NCBI GenBank assembly: GCA_002478505.1
Contig: DLOP01000169.1
Span: forward strand, 31,710-40,477
Source of the DNA: Lachnospiraceae bacterium UBA7481
GTDB taxonomy: Bacteria > Bacillota > Clostridia > Lachnospirales > Lachnospiraceae
Direction: 5' to 3'
DNA: 8,768 nt
Made by a program: the position numbers and the translations under genes
The notes under the pieces: generated by a model
Database searches by the model: none
What the model was told of the DNA's origin: nothing
The model's input: the letters and a program-made list of their open reading frames with translations, nothing else
Shown here: one piece after another, positions 1 through 7,006 of the stretch
How positions within the stretch are numbered: the first letter of the stretch is position 1
How the letters are laid out: every line of letters begins with the position of its first letter

Positions 1-23
1 GGCGGAATGGGGGATTAATATGA
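1..23 (+). CDS. possible 3' end of an upstream gene (partial)
   Basis: Reading frame 3 is open from the left edge and stops at TGA 21-23, giving the tail RNGGLI. Its stop overlaps the nadK start as ATGA (20-23), a common arrangement for translationally coupled operon genes. In Clostridia the gene before nadK is often tlyA, an rRNA methyltransferase, but seven codons are too few to identify it. Frame 1 is also open to a TAA at 16-18, so the frame choice is itself uncertain. Confidence 0.25.
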
Positions 24-877
24 AAAGATTTTATATTATGCCGAACCACCTCAAAGACGTTGATCTGAAAATTGCATTTTCAGTACGGGAGGAGCTTTAT
101 CGATGCGACCCCGGCGTGGAGGTTGTGGTAGAAGAGAAGATAGAAGAAAGAACGTCCGGGCGTATTGGGGCGGACACTGAGTGCGTCATTGTACTTGGCG
201 GCGACGGGACGATGATCAGGGCGGCAAATGATATTGTTGGCTTGGGGATTCCGCTGATCGGTATCAATCTTGGTACGCTGGGATATCTGACGGAGATCGA
301 AAGGGAAAATATTCCCGCGGCCGTGAGGCGGCTGGTTGCGGATGATTATCATATCGAAGAACGGATGATGCTGGCTGGCGTGGCTGACTGCAAAGGAGAG
401 GACACGGGGGCAGCAGGCGCCAAAGCTATCAGCGCGCTGAATGATGTTGTACTGACAAGGCGCGGAGATTTTCAGATCATCGGATATCGAGTTTTTGTAA
501 ACGGAAAATATCTTAACGATTTTTATGCAGACGGGATCATATTAAGCACGCCTACCGGTTCAAGCGGCTACAATCTTTCTGCGGGCGGTTCGATCGTGGA
601 ACCCAGGGCGAGGCTGATCGTACTGACACCGGTCTGCCCGCACACGATCAGCAACCGAAGCATTATCCTTTCGCCGGAGGATAAGATAGAGATTGAGGTC
701 CTTCCGCCAAGGGGAGAAAAACCGGTAGAGGTAGAAGCATGTTTTGACGGCGTCGGACAGGGCATCCTTCATCCGGGGGACAAGGTGACAGTATTCCGTT
801 CATCCCAGGTAACAAAGATGGTCAAGTTAAGCGACGCAGGATTTTTGGAAGTGTTACATAAAAGGTTGAGTGTCTAA
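20..877 (+). CDS. nadK: NAD kinase
   Basis: Cytosolic enzyme that phosphorylates NAD+ at the 2' position of the adenosine ribose to make NADP+, using ATP or polyphosphate; it sets the NADP(H) pool. The 285-residue length is normal for bacterial NadK. Visible family motifs are GGDGT at 60-64, with the conserved Asp of the active site, the LND motif at 140-142 (often NE in other members), the glycine-rich block DGIILSTPTGSSGYNLSAGG at 171-190, and TPVCPHTISNRSIIL at 203-217. The ATG at 20 has a GGGGGA ribosome site at 9-14, five bases away. The gene is 53 nt upstream of recN in the same direction, as in many Clostridia except that argR is missing between them. No promoter is visible at its 5' side, so it is probably transcribed from further upstream. 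No truncation or odd residues noted. Confidence 0.96.
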   Translation: MKRFYIMPNHLKDVDLKIAFSVREELYRCDPGVEVVVEEKIEERTSGRIGADTECVIVLGGDGTMIRAANDIVGLGIPLIGINLGTLGYLTEIERENIPAAVRRLVADDYHIEERMMLAGVADCKGEDTGAAGAKAISALNDVVLTRRGDFQIIGYRVFVNGKYLNDFYADGIILSTPTGSSGYNLSAGGSIVEPRARLIVLTPVCPHTISNRSIILSPEDKIEIEVLPPRGEKPVEVEACFDGVGQGILHPGDKVTVFRSSQVTKMVKLSDAGFLEVLHKRLSV

Positions 878-918
878 TGCATAAGTATCAGATAGGAGAA
901 GGAAAAATACTTATGTAA
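877..918 (+). other. 13-codon open frame in nadK-recN spacer
   Basis: A minimal reading frame, MHKYQIGEGKILM, starts at an ATG that shares a base with the nadK stop (TAATG, 875-879) and stops at TAA 916-918, touching the recN ribosome site. It lies where argR normally sits. It could be a leader peptide, the scar of an argR deletion, or chance. Its own ribosome site is weak (AAAGG 861-865, 11 bases away). I do not claim it is translated. Confidence 0.25.
879..916 (+). promoter_or_regulatory. stem-loop just upstream of recN ribosome site
   Basis: The arms GCATAAGTAT (879-888) and ATACTTATGT (907-916) pair over 10 positions in RNA, counting one terminal G-U, around an 18-nt purine-rich loop. 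No T-run follows, so it does not look like a terminator. Its 3' arm ends directly before the recN Shine-Dalgarno AAAGGAG (917-923). It may be an mRNA processing or stability element, or a dyad bound by a regulator. Function is inference. Confidence 0.5.
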
Positions 919-930
919 AGGAGTGGTAAT

Positions 931-2613
931 ATGTTAGTCAGTTTGCACGTAAAAAACCTCGTATTGATCGAGGAGGCGGAAATCAGTTTCCATGATGGGC
1001 TGAATCTTCTGACAGGAGAAACAGGGGCCGGTAAATCTATTGTGATCGGATCGATCGGTTATGCGCTTGGCGGAAAGGCGGAGCATGACGTCATCCGCGA
1101 GGGCGCGGATTATGCACTTGTGGAGCTGGTATTTCAGATCGGACAGGAGCAGCTGATAGAAAAGATCAGGGATATGGAGCTTCCGGTGGAAGAGGATGGA
1201 ATCCTGATCCTGACAAGAAAGATCATGCCCGGAAAAAGCATCATGAAAGTATGTGGGGAGACGGTATCTGCAAAACAGGTAAAGGAGCTTGCCGAACTTC
1301 TGATCAATATTCATGGACAACGGGAACATCAGACGTTTCTGCAGAATAAGAAATGTCAGGCGATTTTGGATGATTATTGCGGCGGGGAGCTTGAGGAGAT
1401 CAAAGCGGAGCTGGCAAAGCAGTACAGGGTGTGTGAGGAACACAAAAAGGAACTGGAACAGTTATTCATGGACGATGCCGCCAGACAGAGGGAGATTGCC
1501 TTGGCGGAATATGAGGTGAATGAGATTTTTTCCGCCAATCTCAGAGATGGGGAAGATGAGGAACTGGAGAAGCAGTTCCATAAAATGCAGAATTTTAAAC
1601 GGATTGCTGAAATGGTCAATCGAAGCGCCGGTTATCTGGAGCAGGAGCATGACGGGATATTGAACCGTCTTGGATATGCGCTTCATGAGTTGAAGCAGGC
1701 AGCAGGCTTAGATGATGGACTGACACAGGTTTTGGAGCAGCTTACCGATGCGGAGAGCCTGCTTCATGACGCTGCAAGAGGGCTGACGGATTATATGGAG
1801 GGCGCGTCATTCTCAGAGCAGGAATACGACGAGGCGGAGACAAGACTGGACTGCATCAATCATATGAAGGCAAAGTACGGTACGAGTATCGCACAGGTGA
1901 TCGCATATGGTGAAAAGCAACAGGAAAAGTTGGAAAAATTAAAAGATTTGGAGCATTATGTCGCACATCTGAAAGAAGAAATTTCCATTTTGGAAAAGAA
2001 GATGTACGGTATGGCTGATAAAGCCCATATGATCCGGGAGCGACAGGCAAAAAGCTTATCTGTGCAGATCCAGGAGGCGCTGGAGGATCTGAATTTTTTG
2101 AAAGTTTCTTTTGTGGTTGATGTTTCCAAAAAAGAAAGCTGTAGTATTGATGGATATGACGAGGTGGATTTTCTGATCTCCATGAATCCCGGCGAGAAGC
2201 TGCGTCCCCTGAAGGAGGTTGCCAGCGGCGGGGAGCTGTCGCGTATCCTGCTTGCGTTGAAGACGGTATTTGCCCGGAAAGATCAGATCGATACTTTGAT
2301 CTTTGATGAGATTGATGCCGGGATCAGCGGAAAGACGGCGTGGAAAGTTGCGGAAAAGATGGCAATTCTTGGAAAAGAGCATCAGGTCATCTGTATTACC
2401 CATCTTCCGCAGATCGCAGCGATGGCGGATACGCATTTCCTGATCGAAAAAAAGGAGGCGGAACAAAAGACGGTGACCACGCTTAAGACCCTTGGCAGGG
2501 ATGAGATGATCACGGAGATTGCAAGGCTTCTTGGCGCGGACAGTATTACAGACGTTGTGTTAAAAAATGCACAAGAATTGAAAAATCTGGCAGATCAAAC
2601 TAAAATAAAATAA
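931..2613 (+). CDS. recN: DNA repair protein RecN
   Basis: SMC-like ATPase that acts early in double-strand break repair, gathering DNA ends and supporting RecA-dependent recombination on the nucleoid. The 560 residues match the usual RecN length. The N-terminal ATPase half has Walker A GETGAGKS at 29-36 and the Q-loop region NIHGQREHQTFL at 126-137. A glutamate- and lysine-rich coiled-coil region spans roughly 150-385 with a break near its middle. The C-terminal half has the ABC signature ASGGELSR at 431-438, Walker B TLIFDEID at 455-462 with the catalytic Glu, and the H-loop ITHLPQ around His491. The ATG at 931 has a strong AAAGGAG ribosome site seven bases upstream. It is probably co-transcribed with nadK and ends at the 2643-2679 terminator. 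I see no LexA-type operator in front of it, unlike recN in some bacteria. Confidence 0.97.
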   Translation: MLVSLHVKNLVLIEEAEISFHDGLNLLTGETGAGKSIVIGSIGYALGGKAEHDVIREGADYALVELVFQIGQEQLIEKIRDMELPVEEDGILILTRKIMPGKSIMKVCGETVSAKQVKELAELLINIHGQREHQTFLQNKKCQAILDDYCGGELEEIKAELAKQYRVCEEHKKELEQLFMDDAARQREIALAEYEVNEIFSANLRDGEDEELEKQFHKMQNFKRIAEMVNRSAGYLEQEHDGILNRLGYALHELKQAAGLDDGLTQVLEQLTDAESLLHDAARGLTDYMEGASFSEQEYDEAETRLDCINHMKAKYGTSIAQVIAYGEKQQEKLEKLKDLEHYVAHLKEEISILEKKMYGMADKAHMIRERQAKSLSVQIQEALEDLNFLKVSFVVDVSKKESCSIDGYDEVDFLISMNPGEKLRPLKEVASGGELSRILLALKTVFARKDQIDTLIFDEIDAGISGKTAWKVAEKMAILGKEHQVICITHLPQIAAMADTHFLIEKKEAEQKTVTTLKTLGRDEMITEIARLLGADSITDVVLKNAQELKNLADQTKIK

Positions 2614-2636
2614 CATTTAAATCTTTAAAAATGTGA

Positions 2637-2643
2637 CATACTA
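2637..2643 (+). promoter_or_regulatory. possible sporulation sigma-G -10 box for spoIVB
   Basis: CATACTA matches the -10 consensus of the forespore factor sigma-G (CATWHTA). The -35 side is poor: the nearest candidate is ACATT at 2613-2617 with a 19-nt spacer. If real, transcription would begin near 2650, inside the 5' arm of the recN terminator, so the new transcript would not form the full hairpin. In B. subtilis spoIVB is under forespore control. This is a weak call. Confidence 0.25.
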
Positions 2644-2679
2644 AAAAGGACACGCCTTTAAATTCGGCATGTCCTTTTT
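2643..2679 (+). terminator. rho-independent terminator after recN
   Basis: The arms 2643-2656 (AAAAAGGACACGCC) and 2666-2679 (GGCATGTCCTTTTT) pair with a single C-A mismatch around a 9-nt loop. The T-run at 2675-2679 is the 3' end of the stem. The matching A-run on the other side would allow it to work in both directions, but no opposing gene is present. It separates the nadK-recN unit from spoIVB. Confidence 0.88.
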
Positions 2680-2743
2680 CTGAGGAAGCGCCGATAAATC
2701 AGTGTTTTTCAAAAATAAGATTACGGAAAGGCTAGGTATCTGT

Positions 2744-3991
2744 ATGGGCCGCAGATTTTTAAAGAGATTAATATTTTTTACAGCTTTATTGGGGACTCTG
2801 GGGTGTTTGACGGCAGTTTACCAATATTATCTGTCCATGATTCCGGATGCCATCAATTTAAAGGCATGTTCTGAACAGGAGATCGATTTTTGTGTGCCGG
2901 TCAGCGGCGTGATTGTGCCCGAAACGGCAGGGGGCGGATCAAATATTCCGATTGATTTTTCACGGGAATTTACTATGGTCACCGGGGAACGGGAAAACTA
3001 TGTCGCTTCTTTGAAGTTATTTGGCATTATTCCATACAAGGAAGTGTCCATCAGGGTAGTAGAAGAAAAAATGCTGATCCCTATGGGAACGACAGTGGGC
3101 ATCTATGTGGAGACAGATGGTATCCTGATACTCGATACAGGGTCTTTTGTGAACAATATGGGGATTGAATGTGCGCCGGCAGAAGGATTTCTGCAGAAGG
3201 GTGATTATATTCTTGCGGTAGATGGTCAGAAGATTAATAGAAAAAGAGAATTGATCGAGCTGATCGAAAACTCGAACGGCAGACCGCTTACTGTGATGAT
3301 GCGTAGAAACGGGGAAATTATGTCAGTGACAATGACGCCGGTACAAAACCAGTCAGGTGATTATAAGCTTGGTATCTGGGTCAGGGACAGCGCCCAGGGC
3401 GTCGGGACCTTGACTTATCTCGATCTGGATGGGAATTTTGGCGCGCTGGGTCACGGGATTGCCGATACTGACAGCGGAGTGCTTATGGATATGAACAGGG
3501 GAGAACTTTACCGTTCCAAAGTGGTTGCCATCGAAAAAGGTCAGTCAGGACATCCTGGGGAAATCACCGGCATGATCCATTATGTTCATGATAATATCAT
3601 CGGAACGATCGAATCTAATACTCCAAATGGGGTATTTGGCAATCTCAGTCAGCAGATTACGGACAATGTGTTGCAGCCGGTTGAAGTAGGCTACCGAAGT
3701 GAGGTGCATTTGGGATCTGCACAGATTTTATGTGACATCTCGGGAGAATTGACGTATTATGATATCCGGATTGACAGTATCAATATTAACAGCAATGATA
3801 ATAAGGGACTGACGATCACAGTCACAGACCCGGAGCTTCTGGAAATGACAGGAGGCATCGTGCAGGGGATGAGCGGTTCTCCGATCCTGCAGGACGGCAA
3901 GCTGATCGGGGCGGTAACACATGTTTTGGTCAGGGATTCTGCAAAAGGATATGGAATATTTATTGAAAATATGCTGGGACAGGCGTCATAA
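2744..3991 (+). CDS. spoIVB: SpoIVB sporulation serine peptidase (S55 family)
   Basis: Forespore-made signalling protease, secreted into the space between forespore and mother cell. In B. subtilis it cleaves SpoIVFA and so triggers SpoIVFB to process pro-sigma-K. Numbered from the ATG at 2744 (415 residues): a basic N-terminus and one membrane segment at about 7-26, a PDZ domain at roughly 105-200 (GFLQKGDYILAVDGQKI), then the S55 peptidase domain. The catalytic triad is visible as His237 in LGHGIAD, Asp362 in TVTDPELL and Ser377 in GIVQGMSGSP, nearly the same positions as His236, Asp363 and Ser378 of B. subtilis. The frame is open up to a GTG at 2702. I prefer the ATG because the product then matches the family length and has a compact signal anchor. 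Its ribosome site is weak (AGG 2734-2736; GGAAAGG 2725-2731). spo0A, the usual next gene, is not present. Confidence 0.95.
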   Translation: MGRRFLKRLIFFTALLGTLGCLTAVYQYYLSMIPDAINLKACSEQEIDFCVPVSGVIVPETAGGGSNIPIDFSREFTMVTGERENYVASLKLFGIIPYKEVSIRVVEEKMLIPMGTTVGIYVETDGILILDTGSFVNNMGIECAPAEGFLQKGDYILAVDGQKINRKRELIELIENSNGRPLTVMMRRNGEIMSVTMTPVQNQSGDYKLGIWVRDSAQGVGTLTYLDLDGNFGALGHGIADTDSGVLMDMNRGELYRSKVVAIEKGQSGHPGEITGMIHYVHDNIIGTIESNTPNGVFGNLSQQITDNVLQPVEVGYRSEVHLGSAQILCDISGELTYYDIRIDSININSNDNKGLTITVTDPELLEMTGGIVQGMSGSPILQDGKLIGAVTHVLVRDSAKGYGIFIENMLGQAS

Positions 3992-4000
3992 AATCTGATT

Positions 4001-4029
4001 TTGACAAACAGGGGAAGTCAGTGTAGAAT
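4001..4029 (+). promoter_or_regulatory. sigma-A promoter for the flippase gene
   Basis: A perfect -35 box TTGACA (4001-4006) is separated by 17 bases from TAGAAT (4024-4029), a one-mismatch -10 box. Transcription would start near 4036, leaving about 42 nt of leader. It begins nine bases after the spoIVB stop and points at the flippase, so that gene has its own vegetative promoter. No terminator hairpin lies between spoIVB and this promoter. Confidence 0.82.
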
Positions 4030-4077
4030 AAGAAGTGCGCTTAAATTTTTATTGGTAGTTTATACGGGGAAAAAATA

Positions 4078-5529
4078 ATGAGTCAAAGTCCGAGTGTGAG
4101 CCGTAATTATATATGGAATACGATAAATCAGGTATTTATTTTATTAGTTCCGTTGATCCTGACTCCATATCTGTCAAGGGTATTGGGGGCGGATGGAATC
4201 GGCATTTACAGCTATGTCAATTCGATCGCGTCATATTTTATCATTACCGCGATATTGGGAACAACGCTTTATGGACAGCGGAGCATCGCCTGCGTCAGAA
4301 ACAATAAAGAAGAATGTTCTAAGGTGTTCTGGGAGATCCAGATTTTCAGGATGTTAGCCAGTACGATTTGTCTGGCGTTCTTTTTCATTGTCATTTCTTT
4401 TATAAAAGAAAATATTCTGATCTATTTTATTTTATCCATTAACATTGTTAATGTTATATTTGATATTTCGTGGTTTTATTGTGGGATCGAAGATTTTAAG
4501 AAAATTGCCATCAGAAATTTCGTGGTGAAGATCCTCAATATGGTATTTATCTTTGTATTTATCAACGATCCATCAGATCTTTGGCTGTATGCCGCGTCAA
4601 TAGTAGGATTTTCTATTCTGGGTAATGCTTCCATGTGGTTTGGTCTGCCCAAAATATTAGTTAAGGTGAAGGATGTGCGTCCTCTGAAAAATATTAAGGA
4701 TATCATATTATTATTTCTTCCAACCATGGCAACGCAGGTATATTGCGTGCTGGATAAATCAATGATCGGCTGGATCACCGGATCTTCTTATCAGAACGGT
4801 TGTTATGAACAGGCGGAAAAGGTTGCCAGATTTTCCCTGAGTATTGTCACCTCAGTTGCGATGGTGGTTCTGCCGAGGGTGGCTAATCTATATAAAAATC
4901 AAATGAAGGAAGATGTCTTGTTTTACATATATAAAGCATATCGGTTTACTACGTTTCTTGCCTTTCCCATTATGTTTGGACTGATCGGGGTGGCGGGGAC
5001 TTTCGTGCCGGTCTTTTTTGGAGAGGGATACGATCTGGTAGAAGTTCTGATGCCGATTTTCAGCATACTTGTAGTCTCGGTCAGTCTGGCTTATCTGACA
5101 GGCTACTCGTATCTGATATCGACAAAACAGCAAAATGTCTATACATTTTCGGTAGCGGTAGCGGCTGTGTGCAATCTGGCTATAAATTTTATTTTAATTC
5201 CAAAAATCGGTGCGGTAGGGGCGGCGATCGCTTCTGTCAGTGCCGAGATCATTGGTGTCGTCATACAGATCGGATATTGCTGTTTGTCGCATCAGTTGGA
5301 GTTAAAGAAGATATTTGAAGGCGCTTTTAAATATCTTGTATCATCCTTTCTTATGCTGCTGGTGCTGTTGGCTGTTCAAAGGTATCTGCCCAAAACGGTT
5401 CTCGGACTTTTAGCTCTGATCGCAACAGGTGTTGCTGCTTATAGTTTGATGTTGTTTATTTTCAAGGATGATTTTTTCAGAAATAACATTAAAATGGTGT
5501 TTCGGAAGTTGCAGATGGAGAGAAGATAG
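4078..5529 (+). CDS. oligosaccharide flippase (Wzx/RfbX-like, MOP superfamily)
   Basis: Integral membrane protein expected to flip lipid-linked oligosaccharides across the cytoplasmic membrane for surface polysaccharide synthesis. The 483 residues contain about 14 hydrophobic segments, starting near 16, 44, 90, 112, 146, 168, 208, 252, 292, 322, 355, 378, 418 and 440. Family landmarks are the N-terminal block NYIWNTINQVFILLVPLILT (10-29) with LSRVLGADGIGIYSY after it, the DISWFYCGIEDFKKIAIRN block at 129-147, LDKSMIG at 225-231, and NFILIPKIGAVGAAIA at 370-385. The ATG at 4078 has GGGGA at 4066-4070, seven bases upstream. It sits alone between its promoter and a hairpin, with no glycosyltransferase or polymerase gene nearby, so its substrate cannot be read from context. 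Codons look more AT-rich than in nadK or recN, which may simply reflect membrane composition. A MurJ-like role is less likely given the RfbX-type motifs. Confidence 0.88.
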   Translation: MSQSPSVSRNYIWNTINQVFILLVPLILTPYLSRVLGADGIGIYSYVNSIASYFIITAILGTTLYGQRSIACVRNNKEECSKVFWEIQIFRMLASTICLAFFFIVISFIKENILIYFILSINIVNVIFDISWFYCGIEDFKKIAIRNFVVKILNMVFIFVFINDPSDLWLYAASIVGFSILGNASMWFGLPKILVKVKDVRPLKNIKDIILLFLPTMATQVYCVLDKSMIGWITGSSYQNGCYEQAEKVARFSLSIVTSVAMVVLPRVANLYKNQMKEDVLFYIYKAYRFTTFLAFPIMFGLIGVAGTFVPVFFGEGYDLVEVLMPIFSILVVSVSLAYLTGYSYLISTKQQNVYTFSVAVAAVCNLAINFILIPKIGAVGAAIASVSAEIIGVVIQIGYCCLSHQLELKKIFEGAFKYLVSSFLMLLVLLAVQRYLPKTVLGLLALIATGVAAYSLMLFIFKDDFFRNNIKMVFRKLQMERR

Positions 5530-5564
5530 ATTGAAAAATAAGCTTGGCTGCTTATTTTTCAATC
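5529..5564 (+). terminator. perfect 15-bp hairpin after flippase, probable terminator
   Basis: GATTGAAAAATAAGC (5529-5543) and its exact reverse complement (5550-5564) flank a 6-nt loop, TTGGCT. The stem begins on the last base of the flippase stop codon. A T5 run lies within the 3' arm at 5555-5559, so RNA polymerase could release after the inner AAGC/GCTT stem forms, in either direction. Few T residues follow the full stem, which makes termination likely rather than certain. Confidence 0.7.
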
Positions 5565-5590
5565 GAAGAATTATTTAAGAGGATCGGTCA

Positions 5591-6250
5591 ATGGTATACG
5601 AAAAATTATTCAATGAAATTTATGCGGCTGTCTCCTTAAAATATCTCTGGCAGGAATATAGACCTAGTTTTTTAAAAAGTGAATCTCCGGACTGGATCAA
5701 TGAGGAAATGGATTTGGGACTGGAAGTAAGCCAGGCGCTGCTGCCGGATGACGGACAGACAAAAAAATTTATAGAAAAATATTTGGGATGTCGGCAGGAA
5801 GAACTTCCTGAAATGATGGTGGAACGTTATGGAGAACGTCTACATTTTTATAATGGACGTTTTTGGGCAGTCCTTCCCGATGAGAGTAAGGAACAGGATT
5901 ATATTTATAAAGCGGAATACCGATTTCGTGAAAAGCTGGAAAAATTAAATACAAATTATCAGCGCAGGCGGTATAACGGTCTTTATCTTTTTCTGCACCC
6001 GCTCAATGAATACGAGATCGACGCGGGAGAGTTATTTCTAAATATGCAGCAGATACAAGAGAGCAGAAGGCAGAAGTTTCACTGGGTATTCCTAAACTGC
6101 AGGAGTAAGATCTATATCTGTAACTATATTACGAATGCGTTTCAGGAGATAGAACTGCCGCAAAATTCCGCGGATTTCCTTAATAAGGAGACAGAGCGGC
6201 TGCGTCAAAATATTATATGGGAAAACGGAGCTTCCATAGAAACGAAATAA
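5591..6250 (+). CDS. hypothetical protein with possible PD-(D/E)XK-like core
   Basis: I do not recognise this 219-residue soluble protein. No signal peptide or membrane segment is seen. The N-terminal third has the layout of a restriction-endonuclease-like core: a helix (about 4-22), then SPDWIN with Asp34, then LGLEVSQAL with Glu45. That resembles the PD...(D/E)X(K) pattern, but the position expected for the catalytic Lys is Ser47, so the site may be degenerate or use a different lysine. The middle is rich in basic and aromatic residues (YNGRFWAVLP 87-96; YKAEYRFREKLEKL 106-119). Near the C-terminus, WVFLNCRSKIYICNY (165-179) looks like paired strands. The ATG has AGAGGA at 5578-5583, seven bases upstream. 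It lies 38 nt before the alkD-like gene with no terminator between, so they are probably co-transcribed. The nuclease-fold idea is inference from a short pattern. Confidence 0.85.
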   Translation: MVYEKLFNEIYAAVSLKYLWQEYRPSFLKSESPDWINEEMDLGLEVSQALLPDDGQTKKFIEKYLGCRQEELPEMMVERYGERLHFYNGRFWAVLPDESKEQDYIYKAEYRFREKLEKLNTNYQRRRYNGLYLFLHPLNEYEIDAGELFLNMQQIQESRRQKFHWVFLNCRSKIYICNYITNAFQEIELPQNSADFLNKETERLRQNIIWENGASIETK

Positions 6251-6288
6251 GGACAATATGCGAATTTAGAGGTCGGGGATATTCAATT

Positions 6289-6978
6289 ATGGATAGGACA
6301 GAAATACAAAAAGAATTATTTGATCTTCAGGATGAGAAATACCGGGAATTTTCCGGCAGTCTGATGCCGACGGTCGATCCAGAACGCGTGATCGGCGTCA
6401 GGACGCCGGACTTAAGAAAACTTGCAAAAAAGCTGGCAAAGAAACAGGATATTGATGAGTTCCTTCGTTGTCTCCCACATCAGTATTATGAGGAGGATAA
6501 CCTGCATGGATTTATCATAGAGGGGATGAAGGATTATGAAGCATGTGTGCAGGCAATGGATGCATTTTTGCCTTATATAGATAACTGGGCGACCTGTGAT
6601 CTGATATCCCCGAAAGTGTTTAAAAAGCATCTGCCTGAGCTTCTTGATAAGATTCGTGAGTGGATCGCATCCGACCGGGTCTATACTATTCGGTTCGGTA
6701 TCGGTATGCTGATGAGTTTTTATCTGGATGATGCATTTGCTCCGGAATACTTGGAAATGGTATGTTCCGTAAGATCCGAGGAATACTATGTCAATATGAT
6801 GATCGCATGGTATTTTGCGACGGCGCTGGCAAAGCAGTATGATGCGGCAGTTCCTTATATTGAGGAGAAAAGGCTGGAAGCATGGACGCACAATAAGGCT
6901 ATCCAGAAATCGGTGGAGAGCAGAAGGATTACGGAAGAACAAAAGAATTATTTAAGATCATTAAAGATAAGGAAATAG
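6289..6978 (+). CDS. DNA alkylation repair protein, AlkD-like glycosylase
   Basis: HEAT-repeat DNA glycosylase of the AlkC/AlkD family, expected to excise positively charged alkylated bases such as 3- and 7-alkylpurines without flipping the base. The 229 residues match the family, and the protein is all-helical in appearance. Key residues characterised in Bacillus cereus AlkD have counterparts here: Trp100 and Asp104 in DNWATCD (AlkD Trp109 and Asp113), Arg135 in YTIRFGIGML (Arg148), and Trp174 in MMIAWYFATAL (Trp187). The first pair and the last pair keep the same spacing as in AlkD. The C-terminal HNKAIQKSVESRRI (201-214) is also typical. The frame is open back to an ATG at 6217 that overlaps the previous gene. 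I chose the ATG at 6289 because it follows GGGGA (6275-6279) at nine bases and starts the family domain. It ends at the 6979-7006 terminator. Confidence 0.92.
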   Translation: MDRTEIQKELFDLQDEKYREFSGSLMPTVDPERVIGVRTPDLRKLAKKLAKKQDIDEFLRCLPHQYYEEDNLHGFIIEGMKDYEACVQAMDAFLPYIDNWATCDLISPKVFKKHLPELLDKIREWIASDRVYTIRFGIGMLMSFYLDDAFAPEYLEMVCSVRSEEYYVNMMIAWYFATALAKQYDAAVPYIEEKRLEAWTHNKAIQKSVESRRITEEQKNYLRSLKIRK

Positions 6979-7006
6979 AAGCGGGCGGAAGACTGTCCGC
7001 TTTTTT
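6979..7006 (+). terminator. rho-independent terminator after the alkD-like gene
   Basis: AAGCGGGC (6979-6986) pairs with GTCCGCTT (6995-7002), including one G-U, around an 8-nt loop and is followed by a T6 run (7001-7006). The stem begins on the base after the stop codon. An alternative shorter pairing GCGGA/TCCGC gives the same 3' end. Confidence 0.9.

Noticed and set aside
878..895. ARG box (arginine repressor operator) in the nadK-recN spacer
   Set aside because: TGCATAAGTATCAG resembles half of the operator but breaks the second half of the palindrome.
2704..2734. sigma-F-like boxes GTTTT and GGAAAGGCTA, 16 bases apart, before spoIVB
   Set aside because: Each box has a mismatch and the start would fall at about 2742, leaving no leader or ribosome site for the ATG at 2744.
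2702..2743. GTG at 2702 as the spoIVB start
   Set aside because: It adds 14 residues before the basic/hydrophobic anchor and has only a distant GAGGAA (2682-2687). The ATG at 2744 gives the family length and catalytic positions close to B. subtilis numbering.
6217..6288. Upstream ATG extension of the alkD-like gene
   Set aside because: It overlaps the end of the previous gene by 34 bases, has no ribosome site, and encodes residues outside the AlkD family domain.
6412..6942. Long minus-strand open frame (176 codons) opposite the alkD-like gene
   Set aside because: It is antisense to a well-supported gene and has no family-like sequence; similar minus-strand frames opposite recN and the polymerase were dismissed for the same reason.
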